A DNA stretch of 64,000 nt, taken from the NCBI GenBank assembly GCA_016748015.1, contig JAAOMT010000480.1, positions 765,101-829,100 on the forward strand. Direction: 5' to 3'. Shown piece by piece: positions 36,301 through 46,619 of this stretch (the stretch's first letter is position 1; each line of letters opens with the position of its first letter). The position numbers and the translations under genes were made by a program. The DNA comes from Geosiphon pyriformis (Eukaryota; Glomeromycota; Glomeromycetes; Archaeosporales; Geosiphonaceae). The notes beneath the pieces are model-generated. The model was not told the origin of the DNA. It was given only the letters and a program-made list of their open reading frames with translations, and made no database searches.

Positions 36301-37994
36301 TGGCAGATGTGGTGCATATTTTCTCTGGGTGTGATTTGTCATTGGGTGGCTCTCTGGTTAGCACTTTTTGTTGGCGGGGTGGAACCCCTATGTTTTTTGT
36401 TCTTGGTGAATCATATTATGTCAAGAATGTCTCTTTGCTTCGGCATTATGGAATTGCTTTTGTGGATTAGCTGTGGGGCTAAAATGGGGCTGTTTTCGAA
36501 TGGAGGACCTTCAAACAGTGGAAGTGGTTGGACCCACGTGGTCTGGTTCCTGCTTGGTTTGAGCTGTCCATTTGTTTTCTTGAAGGTGTGTCTTCTCTTC
36601 TTGTCTGTTCCATGCTTTTGGCTGGTTGCGACTCTTCGGATATTCTTCAGTCTCGTGAGTTTGGTGTCATTGGTGCCAGTTTGTTCAATTTCAATGTTGG
36701 TCATATTTCCACTTATACAGATAGATCTCTGAGTGATTTAGGGACTGTCGATATGAAAGCTGGAGCTGCTGTTTTCTTTGAGGACATTGATATGGATTTG
36801 GGTGTAGAGGTATCTGGTTTGATGTCTTCTATCTTGATGGAACTGATGGCTATTGCTCTGGCACTTAAGTGCATCCCTTCTTCTCACTCAGTCAACTTGT
36901 TCTCGGACAGTCAGACTGCTTTGAATGCTTGCAAGTTGAAGATGGAATTGGTTTGCCTGGATTTTAGGAATCGGTGTTGGATTGAACGCCATCATATTGT
37001 GAATATCATTCATCATAAGAATTTAAGAGTTAATTGGTATAAGGTCAAAAAACACTCAGAGGTTTCAGGCAATGAACAGGCTGATAAGTTGGCTAGAACT
37101 GCAGCTCTCTCTGGTTGGCATCTGCCCCATTCTGTTAACAAACACTATCTAAGGGGTGGTGGTGCAGCCATTTCTAGTAATTCTAAGCATTTTGTTCAGG
37201 ATGTTTTTCAGTTTGTTCATTGTGCACATTGGGAAGTCAGTTGTGGCATTGGGGTGGTGGCAGATAATCTGCGTACAGATATTGATTGGTTTAGGTTGTC
37301 ACTAGTTTGGCATCCAGATTTTCACATGGCTACTGGCTTCACTAGCAAGTGGACTGCTGGTCTCCGAACTTACTTTATAAAAGCATTGCACCATCGGCTC
37401 CCGGTCACTATGCGTAAGCAGCTTTATGATAAGTGCTACCCTAGTGTAGTGTATTTGTTTTGTGGTGATGTCGAGGTCTCAGACCATGCTTTTTCTTGTT
37501 TATTTGATGCCAATGGTTGTGCTCGGTTGTTGGACACTCATGTGGTAGTTTGGGGTGTGTGCTCCAGTCTGGCTCATTTTTCTTCAGGTGTCTTGCAGCT
37601 GCTGTTCACTTGTGTGTCTAACATTTTGGTTAGTACTGCTCTGTACAAAGGTTTTGTTTTCAAGAATTGGTTTCATGAGTCTGTTTCTGTCTTTAAGAAC
37701 TCCAGGATAGCAAGTTAGAACATTGTGGCCTTTGTGCGTAAGTTTAGCTTGGCTTTCTGGGAAGACATTTGGTTGGTTCATGCCAAGCACCGTGCATTTA
37801 TGGAAAAAAATGGGCTTATTCTGTGCGATAGATCTGTTTCTGTCTTGATTTCTGGGCTTTTTTTAGGGCTATCATCTAGCATGACCCAGTTGCTGGGTGT
37901 TGCTAAGGCGATTGGTGTTGGTTTCGGGTTTTGTAAGTCTTGTTTGTTTTTTTCAGACATAGAGGATGAGGTCTCTGTTCATATAGGTGCTTAG
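33306..37994 (+). pseudogene. Young LINE ORF2 (EN, RT, RNase H)
   Basis: Starts at ATG 33306, overlapping the ORF1 stop, and stays in one frame to TAG 37992-37994 (1562 codons). Endonuclease: VTETKLR (about 33420), LGGDFN (about 33745) and TDHKAV (33969-33986). RT occupies about 34990-35800: motif A reads QNMRKAYNSV with Asn at 35262 and 35280, and motif C reads VND with Asn at 35616; an active enzyme has Asp there. RNase H (36700-37120) keeps TYTDRSL, MELMAIALAL, SDSQTALNAC and KKHSEVSGNEQADKLA. A Cys/His motif (C...CGDVEVSDHAFSC) is at about 37435-37500. There are 11 internal stops: 34062, 34098, 34986, 35052, 35292, 35628, 35643, 36021, 36468, 36480 and 37716. Confidence 0.93.
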
Positions 37995-38128
37995 TGTTGT
38001 CCTAATTGGTCTGAGTGGCTGGTCACGTGTAGATAATGCATGATTCACATCTAGTTTAGATTATTTGTATAATGTATTGCACTAGACAGTATTTGGATTT
38101 TGCTCGTTAAATGTTAATAAAAAAAAAA
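37995..38128 (+). other. LINE 3' UTR
   Basis: A ~134-bp 3' UTR (GAGTGGCTGGTCACGTGTAG, then CATCTAGTTTAGATT and GCTCGTTAAATG) ends in an A-run. Diverged versions close LINE A (17306-17441), B, C, E (39045-39190), F, G, H and I, so it is probably the conserved recognition tail for the reverse transcriptase. Confidence 0.85.
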
Positions 38129-38138
38129 ATAGTCAAAG

Positions 38139-39190
38139 ATAAAAAAAATTTTTAATATTTTAAAAAATAAATTTATTAATAAATTAATAAGTTAAACTAT
38201 TTTTTTGAAGTTAAAATTATTAATCAATATCAAAAAAAATTTTAATAATAAATAGCAAAGTTGTTTTTAATAATATTTATTATTTTATTAAGTTAATAAA
38301 TAATATAATTTAATATATTTTATAAAAAATTGGTTCTAATTTTAATATTATAAATTATTTATATATTAAAAACATTAAATAGTATCTTATTATTTTAGTT
38401 AAGTATTTTAATTTTTATATAATTATTAAATATATTAGTATAATTATAATTGATTTATACATAAAAAATTGTTTATTACAATTTAAAAAAAAATTATATA
38501 ACAAATATTATTTAAGTATTTTGTGTATATATTATAATAAAATAGAATTTTTAAATTATAATTTTGTTTACAATTTAAACTTTGTTGTTTATTAGAATTT
38601 GTTAACTAAATACTTTGTGCTTTAAAAATTTTTAACTAATGCAAATTTGTTATTATTTACTGTATTTTAATTATTGTTTTTAAGTACTATTGATATTAAT
38701 TTGTATTTGGTTTTAAGTAAAGAATTTGTGTTTAAAAATTAATTAACAAAAATTAAAACAATTCATAAAAACACTAAGCTAATTATTTTTAAGTTAATTA
38801 ATTTTGTACATAATTTAATAACTAACCACAAAAATAGAATTTGGCTACTTAATTAAAAGTTTTAAATGAAAATAAAGAAAAATAGTTCATTAATTAGTAA
38901 TAAGTTAGTTTAGACTATTATTTAAAAGCTATTAATTGGTTTATTAAAGAGAATTAAATAATTATAAAGAATTAAGTTGTTAGTTTTAGTTTTAGAATTG
39001 GTTGTTTGTTTTTTACTAATACAAATAATAATGTTTTTGTTAATATAGTTATGTAGTATTATTTTAATTAGCCAAGTGGCTGGTCACATATAAAAAGTAC
39101 ATAAATTATGTTTAATTTAAAATTTCAAGTAGTTGTATTATATTAGATAATGATTGAACTTTACTCGTAAAATAAATGAATAAATAAAAA
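38139..39190 (+). pseudogene. LINE E, remainder of ORF2 and 3' end (right part)
   Basis: Highly AT-shifted continuation of LINE E after the young LINE. Recognisable blocks are DLYIKNCLLQFKKKLYNKYY (about 38450-38510; IKALHxRLPVxxRKxLYxKCY-like), LCIYYNKIEFLNYNF, LSKEFVFKN (about 38710-38740), FVHNL (about 38805) and a 3' UTR at 39045-39190 (AGCCAAGTGGCTGGTCACAT). Many stops and frame slips. Confidence 0.65.
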
Positions 39191-39658
39191 TTATAAAATT
39201 AATTAAAATTTAAGATTTAATAAAAAATTATTTATTATACAAAATTTATGTAATATTAATATAAATTAACATAATGGTTTAATAATAATTAAATAATAAA
39301 CATGTAAAATAAATAATTTTGAATAATCAAAAATAAATAATAGATTAAAATAAAAATTATTAATTTTTGTTTGTTTTATTTAATTTTTATTAATCTATAT
39401 TATGCTTGCTTAATTTATTTCATCAATAATTAATGTTTCATATAAAAACAATAAAATTATAAAATGAGTTAAACATATTTTAATTAATAACATATAGTTA
39501 AAAATATCTTAAATTTTTTTGTTTTTTGCTTATTTTAATGTTTTTATTAATTACAAACAGCTTTTTTTGTATGCAGCAAATAAAAACTGTTGAAAAGATA
39601 TATTTTTACTGATGGGCATTATTAAGCAAATCTTTTCATCGATATCTTGTTATCTTTT
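39191..39658. other. AT-rich spacer upstream of SLX1
   Basis: About 470 bp with no recognisable repeat or coding sequence. Base composition becomes more balanced from about 39590. It should contain the SLX1 promoter, but no convincing motif stands out. Confidence 0.5.
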
Positions 39659-40813
39659 ATGTCAGGAAAAAGACTTGCGGAATCTCTGCGGTTTCCAGAG
39701 TTCTATTGCTGCTACCTGCTTCGTTCTATTAAAAGCAACGATCTCTATATTGGTATCTAATAGTGTACTTGGCTTACAATATGTTAGGCGTTTACTTAGC
39801 GTTTCATCAATTGAAAAGGTAGTACACCAAACCCAGTTCGCCGCCTTCGACAACACAACGGCGAGTTAAACCTTGGTGCAGCCAAAACTAAAACGAAGCG
39901 GCCATGGGAATATCTATTATTTGTCTACGGGTTTCCTTCTGCTACAGCTGCGAGGCATTTCGAATATGCTTGGCAATTTCATAATACTTCACGTCACTTT
40001 CGGTTGGCCTACAATTCTAGACGACAAATTGTTCCAAAACTTCATCATTCTTCTTTAGACACCAAACTTACGGTCCTTTCGGATTTGTTACGGTCAAATT
40101 ATTTTAGAAGTTGGCCTTTAAAGTTACGAATTATAAACAGTAACAACGTGACATCTTTAGACCCCACAAAACTCCCCAATCACATGACTATATCTTATGG
40201 TCCACCTAGGCGAATGCCCTTTTCTTTCGCAGATCAAGGTTTTGCACTTGGTATAAGATTGAAATTCCATCTTATTTTGATTCCTTTTAAACGCTAATCA
40301 AATTAGAACATTAATTTTAACAGATAATCTGCGACATAAGCTAAGACGCTTATTCAAATCTCTTCAAGAATATAAGCCTTTGTGTTGTGTTTGTCAGAAA
40401 GATATAAATTTCAAGGTAATTTAAAAATTCCCTGTTAAATCAATAGGCTATATATTTATATATTCTTAACAAATTTATTTAATACAATGTATTGCCACCT
40501 CAAGAATCCAGACGACTACGTAACTTGTCCGGATAGAAAGTGCCAAACAGCCGCACATACTCCTTGTTTGGCCAAAGAATTTCTCAGAAATAATCCATCA
40601 AATTGTTTGCCCGTTTCTGGAACTTGCCCAAAATGCAAACAGTCGTTGCTTTGGGGTGATTTGATATATAAAAGGATGGAAATGAAGTCAATGCTATACG
40701 TGCCATACACAGAAAGACCCAAGCACAAGATTAGGAAAAAAACAAAGAGATTTTACACTATGTATCCATTTCTGAGGGCATTGTCATTGAAGCCGAAGAT
40801 TTACAAAAAATGA
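39659..40813 (+). CDS. SLX1: SLX1 structure-specific endonuclease catalytic subunit
   Basis: Four exons: 39659-39752, 39819-40250, 40324-40415 and 40505-40813. They join to 927 nt (308 residues plus TGA) without a stop. Introns of 66, 73 and 89 nt are all GT-AG. The GIY-YIG nuclease domain is at about residues 15-100: CYLL for GIY, YIG at 30-32, RRLRQHNGEL at 39-48 with the conserved Arg, and FEYAWQ with Glu 80. A C4HC3 RING/PHD-type finger ends the protein: Cys 196, 199, 214, 219, His 224, Cys 227, 247 and 250, then LLWGDLI. SLX1 works with SLX4 to cut branched DNA such as Holliday junctions and flaps. Length is usual for fungi. It is the only intact host gene here, and its GC content is well above the flanks. 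Confidence 0.93.
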
Positions 40814-41309
40814 CATTCTTTGTTTTGTTCCCAATTCGATCAAAACAAATCAGCCCTCATAAATCGGCACAAATATTTGTATATTTATGCTTTTCACATA
40901 TAACTTTCCTTTTTGAGAACTTAGCTTAGTCTTATCACTATTGCCAGGAATAATATGGTATTCAGCAACAAAGTAAACACGTGATATCACAAAGATTTAA
41001 AAGATTCATTTTGAGCCTTCGTTTTAATCATCTGATTAGTGTACTTAAATTTAAAATAGTGCAAAAACATTATAATTATAATTATAATTTTAATAATTAA
41101 TATATTTAAATTATTAGTGTTTATAAAAAAGAATTGAATATTTTTAATAAGTAATTATTTATTAAATTTCAAAATTTATTATTAACTTAACATAATACAA
41201 TTTTATTAATTAATTATATTTAATTTTAAATAAATTTTTTATTTATTTAATTAACAAATACAGTTTAATTATTACTTATTATAATACTGTTATAAAAGAT
41301 TTCAAAATA
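40814..41309. other. Intergenic DNA downstream of SLX1
   Basis: Contains the probable SLX1 3' UTR, with balanced composition to about 41040 and then AT-rich filler. A canonical AATAAA was not identified; AATAAT occurs near 40950. No coding or repeat signal is seen. Confidence 0.5.
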
Positions 41310-41398
41310 AACATAATTTATGTTTTTTTTATATGTAACCAGCTATTTAAACCAATTAAGACTATATTATTATAATATTAATAATACCAATATATTAT
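41310..41398 (-). repeat. LINE 3' UTR fragment (F)
   Basis: CATAATTTATG...ATATGTAACCAGCTATTTAAACCAATTAAG (in two parts) is the reverse complement of the conserved LINE 3' UTR, as at 20830-20870 and 59430-59470. Coding sequence that should lie to the right is replaced by the inverted-repeat element at 41399, so the fragment is probably interrupted by it. Confidence 0.6.
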
Positions 41399-43504
41399 TG
41401 TTACAGATTAGAATAACAAGCTAATAAATAGCAAAAGAAAATAGGATTGTAAGATAATAAAATTAATCAAAGAGAGAAATACAATAAAGAAGCAAATTAA
41501 ATGAGTAAAAAATTCAATATACATGATTAGTCTTATAAAAATCACAGTTATAAATCTTTTTTGGAAATCTAAAAGTAGAGAAATAGTTCATAATTGTTAA
41601 CAAAATAACATTATTATTATTATTTTATGTCTTACTTGACAATTTTTAGAATCAATAACAAATATTGTTATGCTTTTTAATTATTTTTTTATTTAATAAA
41701 TTACAAAAACAAGCAATCACTTCTCAGACTAATTTTTAATAATACAAATTAAGAAAAAAAAAGATAAGATATATAAAAACCAACAAGTAATATTTTATCT
41801 TAAAATGTTTTGATACTTAAAAATAGAAAAAAAAAATAAGCAATATAAAAAAAAATAATTAATAATAGATTTTATTTTGTTATTTTAATCATGTTTTTTT
41901 ACAGCTAAAAAACTTATTACTTATATAGTTATTAAAAATAGTCAATAATTAAATCAATAATCAGGTTATTAATTACTATCTAAAAATAAGATGGCTAATT
42001 ATGTAACATCAATAGCTAATACATATAATAACTAATAAAAATTATGAATTTTAATTGTAATATTATTTTTTTTAAAGAAATTAAGCTCAGACAAAATCAA
42101 ACTATTTATAATGTAATCTATTTAAAGATTTTTATTTAACTTAAAACTAACTAATTTATTAAAGTTTTTTGTAAATAAAAGTTTTGGTTCTTTTAACAAT
42201 AGTTAAAACTCTTAAAATATCTAATTATATAATGCCCAAAATTTTTATTTGTATTTTTGAAGTTGTTTTTTTATAAGCTTTATGTTTTTTATAATTTTAT
42301 CAAGTCAATTATAGAGTTTTAGTTGTTTTTCATATAACAGATTTTTGTTTATGGTCAAAATTTTTTTAATTGTTTTTTCAAGTGTATTAGAAAATACTAG
42401 TATGTTTTTAAGCATATATTTATTTATTTTGTTACCAATTTTTTCTTTTTTGGTAGTGGTTTCTTTTGGTTTAATAACAATATGTATTCTATTATTATCA
42501 ATTATAATAGTTTGTTTTTTAATAATCAGAGTAATATTTGGATAATTTTTGATCCAATACTTATAAAAAGTATAAAAAATGTTTTAAATATTTGATCCAG
42601 AAAATAATTATTTAGGTTAGTTAAAAATACCTCTGTTTTAAAAATAGTGTGTTTATTTATATCTGATTTTTGCTAATTATTTGGGTTAGTATTATTACAA
42701 CAAATAACCAATCAGATTATTTGTGATATTTTTTAAGTCATATATTATAAACAAAGCGATTTTTAAAAATTGTTCTATATTGATCTTGTAAGATATAAAA
42801 ACTATTGTTCAAAATTTTGTTGATTATAAAGAGTTTTTTTGACTGGCTAGAGAATTTATTATTATTTTTATAGTTAAAACTCATAGTTTTTATTAGTTAT
42901 TAACCTAATTATTGACTTGATTATTGATCTGATCAATAACTTAATCAATGATCTAATTATTGATCTGATCATTAACCTGTTTGTTGACCATTTTTAATAA
43001 CTATATAACTAATAAGTTTTTTAGCTGTAAAAAAACATATAACAATTGATTAAAAATAAATAAAATAATAACTATTATCTCAATCTTTTTTTATTGCTTA
43101 TTTTCAAGTATCTAAATATTTTAGAATAAAAAATTACTTAGTAGTATTTATTTATTTATTTTTTGACTTATATAATTGTAGTATTTAAAGATTATTAAAT
43201 AAAATATAATTAAAGTATATATTTAATATCTAATATTAAATTTTAAAAGTGTTAATATAAAACATAGAATTATACCAGTGTGTTATTATTTGTTAACAGT
43301 ATAGACTATTTCTCTATTTTCAAATTTTCTGATTATTTTTTGAAAAAATTAATGACTGAGATATTTTATAAGATTGATTTTGCATATTAAATCTATATTT
43401 ATTTAATTTGTTTTTTGAAATTGAATTTTTTTTTGATCTATTTTATTATTATACAATTCTGTTATTTTTTGTTATTTGTTAATTAGTTATTTTAACTAGT
43501 AACA
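41399..43504. mobile_element. Long terminal-inverted-repeat element (~2.1 kb)
   Basis: The left ~650 bp (41399-42060) and right ~650 bp (42850-43504) are imperfect reverse complements across their whole length. For example, TTTTTACAGCTAAAAAACTT at 41895 matches the complement of 43015-43035, and outer segments near 41570/43310 and 41400/43500 also pair. Ends are TGTTAC...GTAACA. The ~800-bp core (42060-42850) has no recognisable transposase. A clear target duplication was not found. A DNA transposon derivative or foldback element is most likely. Confidence 0.75.
42896..42991. repeat. Eight-unit 12-bp tandem array
   Basis: Eight consecutive 12-mers (starts 42896, 42908, 42920, 42932, 42944, 42956, 42968, 42980) match ATYATTGAYCTG with few changes; several contain the palindrome TGATC(T)GATCA at their joints. 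It lies in the inner part of the right inverted arm. The left arm has only about three units (41941-41975). Subterminal arrays of this kind are typical transposase-binding sites; that role is inferred. Confidence 0.8.
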
Positions 43505-43578
43505 TAAAAGTAATGCTTTTGGTGAGATTGTTAAAATCTACTTTGTTTCTTATTATATAAGTGATTATTCATATCTGC

Positions 43579-44480
43579 TATTACAGATAATTATTTGGAG
43601 TATTAAAACAAATAACAAATCCATAGCTTAATATTTAATAGTAGATAATGTTGATAATATCTGAAGATTTTGAAGTATGAAAATTTTGGTTGAGTATTTT
43701 ATATAATAAACAGAGATTTAATTAATGGTTTCTCCCATGAATTTTTTTTTCAGCATGATGACTAGTTTATTCTGGCAGTCATGTTTTTTTGGTAAGCTAT
43801 TCTTAAATTTCTATTCTTATTCCCAGATCTTTTACCAAACTATTTTTGAAGTTAAATACTCAGTGCTTAATTTTTTTTTCAATTAGCAAACAACAAAAAA
43901 ATAAAATAAAAAAAATAAAAAAAAATAAAAAAAGAAAATAAGAAGAAAAAATAAAAAGTTAGTATTCTGTTAATAGCCATAATCAAAAGCTATTGGTTTA
44001 GTGTGATTAAGTATTGGATTTTTTTAATATAGAGTGTTGATAATATAGAATTGATTAAAATTTTTTAATTAAATAATGGTAACATAAATTCAGATAATAA
44101 TTAATATTTTATTAATATTTGATTTGATTTTACTTTAAGTTATAGAAAACTACTTTTTAAAGAAAGAGGTATTGAATAATTAATAAGTTCTAATTAAGTT
44201 GTCTTAATCAATTTTGTTTTTTTGCTTCTAATACTCTTATTATATATATATAATTTTTGTTATACAAAATTCCACATTTTTTTAAGCAATGTGTTTTATT
44301 TTTTTTAATAATGTGTTTATTATTAAATAATATGTCATAATTTACTTACAATGTGCCTATTGCTGAGTAATATGTCATAATTTTCTAATATTGTGTTCAC
44401 TTACTAAGTCTTATTCTCTTATTGGTCTATTTTTTATCTGTTTTTTCTATTTTTTTTCTTGTACTTTTTTATAAGTAATA
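43579..44480 (-). repeat. 3' LTR of gypsy-2
   Basis: On the minus strand it starts TATTACTTAT (44480) and ends CTGTAATA (43579), both TG/CA ends mutated. It retains CAATGTGCCTATTGC-type U3 motifs around 44290-44400 and a TATATATA run near 44240. Confidence 0.85.
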
Positions 44481-44494
44481 TTATTTTCTCCTTT
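44481..44494 (-). other. Polypurine tract of gypsy-2
   Basis: Minus strand reads AAAGGAGAAAA then TAA directly before the LTR, the same arrangement as gypsy-1. Confidence 0.7.
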
Positions 44495-44499
44495 AATAT

Positions 44500-45130
44500 T
44501 AAGCTTTATTAAATCTTTATTTTGAATTAAATCTATTGCTTCTCTTTCTAATACTGTTTGTTCAATTTTATTCCTTATTTTTTACATTAAAAGTTGTTTA
44601 TTTTTTTCTATTGATTAACTATTATTGTTTTTATTTCTTAGTATAGTAGTATTTCTAAATAATTTTAAAATATAATGTATAGTTAGTAAATTGTTTTGAT
44701 GTATAATATAAAATTTGTCTTTTTTTCAATAAATTCTTTAATTTGTTGTACTATTTTTTGATTGAATATTCTTTTAGATTTATTAATATATAATTTTTAA
44801 ATATTTAGCTTTTGTTTCAACTAATAATAACAGTATAATACTAAAAATTGTTTTATCTATAATTTCCAGTTTTTTTTAGTTACCTTTTCTGTTAGAATTA
44901 TTATTGGTATTTTACCAAAAGTGTTTTTTACTTTTTTTATAACTTTATTCAACTAATGTTTTGTTTGGTTTTATGATTACTAATATGAAATAATTCTTGC
45001 TTTTTTTTTGGTGTTTTAATAGTAAATTGTTTAATAATTGATGATAATTTCTATGTCTAATTGTTGTTAATTTATGGTCTGGAATAATTGTTGAACTATT
45101 ATGCAGATGTAGTCTAAGATTTTTATCTTT
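44500..45130 (-). pseudogene. gypsy-2 third ORF remnant
   Basis: Minus-strand counterpart of the gypsy-1 third ORF: INKSKRIFNQKI and QQIKEFIEKK-like segments (about 44790-44720), and VKNKIEQTVLEREAIDLIQNKD (in two parts: VKNKIEQTVLERE / AIDLIQNKD, about 44580-44515) near the end. It aligns in order and spacing between integrase and the polypurine tract. Several stops. Confidence 0.6.
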
Positions 45131-45199
45131 TTATTGTTGTTTTGTCATATATACTATGTTTTTATATACTATTCTTATAAATTAATTTAACATGTTTGT

Positions 45200-46520
45200 G
45201 TTAATAATTATAATTAGTTTTAAATTTTGAGAAATTTTATCTGTTTAGACTAGTATTCATTGTATTCTTAGTTATGAAATATTATTAATAAATAATAATA
45301 TTATATTGTAATATGGTTTCAATCAATTTTTATATGTTGTTTTAGCTAAGATTTTATTTTTTTATCTTAATTTATAAGCTCTATTTTCTAGAATTTCTTT
45401 AATGTGAAATAGTTTATCCTATTTGGGATCAAATTTTCTACTCTATTGTTTTTCTGTTTTGGTACAATATAAAAGTATTTTGTCTTTAAACTTAAATTTA
45501 ACTGGTTTATTTGGTAATTAATTATTATGTTGTTTTTTTTTGTAACTTTTGTATATTATTAGCTATTGTTTATCTTTTGTTTTCTAAAGTTTCTATTAAA
45601 TCATATGTTTTTTTCAGCAATGTTTTTTAGAAGTTGGCTTTTGTTATTGGTTTTGTTGGATATGTGTTGATATCTATCTCTATTAGTAATTTTGCTGTTT
45701 TACTATATACAAGTTTAAATAATATTGTTTGTATAATATTTTGTTTTATTGTTTAATACACAAATAAGACTAATGATATAAACAAATTCTATTTGTTCTG
45801 GTTTTTTTGGCTGATCTTAATTATTGCTTTACACAATATTTTGTTGAACTTTTTGACTAAATCATTTGTTTATAAATTATATAATAATAATAATAATAGT
45901 TTTTTGATTTCAAATTTTTGACTTAATTTTGTTAATATTTTGTTTACAAAGTAAGTTTCTTAATTTGATAACAGTTTTTTTGGGCATTTATGTTAACAAA
46001 TTAAAACTTAGTAAATAAATTTGGCTATGAATTCTGCATCTGTTCTTTGAATTATTTTTACTTATGGCTATTTTGTAAAATAATCTATGGCTACTGCTAT
46101 ATATTTATTATTTTTACTGATTATTGTTAATAATTTAACTAAGTCAATTCTAATTCAATTAAATAGTTGTCCTACTTTAATTGGTCTTAGTGATTCATTA
46201 AGTTTTGTTTCTTCTCTTTTCTGACAAACATCACAATTTTGAACATATTGAATAATATCTAAATATATAAATAGCCAATAGTATTTTTTTCTGGTTTTTT
46301 TATGGTTGCTTTTTTATAAAAATGTCCTGCTGTTAGATCTAAATGCATATTAAACAATATTGTTTCTTTTCTGATTCTGTGATTATTCTGAGTGACTAAT
46401 CTGAATATTTTTTGTTTTTTTAATATAGTATATTTTGTTAAGTAATAAAATATTTTGATTGTTGTTTTATGTTGTTTTGTTTTTTTTGTGATAATTTTTT
46501 CTTAAACTTTTGAGTATTAA
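45200..46520 (-). pseudogene. gypsy-2 integrase remnant
   Basis: Minus-strand segments match gypsy-1 integrase: FYKKATIK (about 46320), a degraded C..C zinc motif (about 46220), SDQG-like sequence (about 45970) and a C-terminal GPF-like region (about 45420). Heavy loss of frame. Confidence 0.65.
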
Positions 46521-46619
46521 TATATAATTGTTGAAATTGTTGATATTTTTGTGTGTTTATTTTTTGTTATATTTTTGGGTTAAAATGTTTTTAGATTTGT
46601 CTTATTTGCAACAAACTGA

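Larger units (their letters stand above)
31223..38128 (+). mobile_element. Nearly full-length young LINE with 10-bp TSD
   Basis: ATAGTCAAAG occurs at 31213-31222 and 38129-38138, bracketing a 6.9 kb element with a 5' UTR (31223-31366), ORF1, overlapping ORF2, 3' UTR and a short A-rich tail (GTTAATAAAAAAAAA). This is the best-preserved element in the window: GC is visibly higher than its surroundings and it keeps CpG sites, especially near the 5' end. ORF2 has no frameshift and only nonsense substitutions. An EN-RT-RNase H ORF2 with an RRM/CCHC ORF1 is the architecture of I/Tad-like LINEs; the clade was not tested. Confidence 0.92.

Noticed and set aside
31367-37994. In-frame TAG, TGA and TAA as reassigned sense codons (alternative genetic code)
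   Set aside because: TAG falls at both Trp and Gln positions, TGA at both Trp and Arg, and TAA at Gln. The intact SLX1 gene uses none of them internally. Mutation decay explains the pattern better.
39612-39869. Open frame overlapping SLX1 exons 1 and 2
   Set aside because: It is out of frame with the GIY-YIG domain and reads through the first intron; it is a shadow of SLX1.
42345-42545. Short hydrophobic ORF as a membrane protein
   Set aside because: 66 codons of Ile/Leu/Phe-rich sequence in a T-rich strand within the inverted-repeat element; expected by chance from composition.
43505-43578. Possible LINE endonuclease trace between the TIR element and gypsy-2
   Set aside because: Only a weak match on the minus strand over about 15 residues; too short and ambiguous to annotate.
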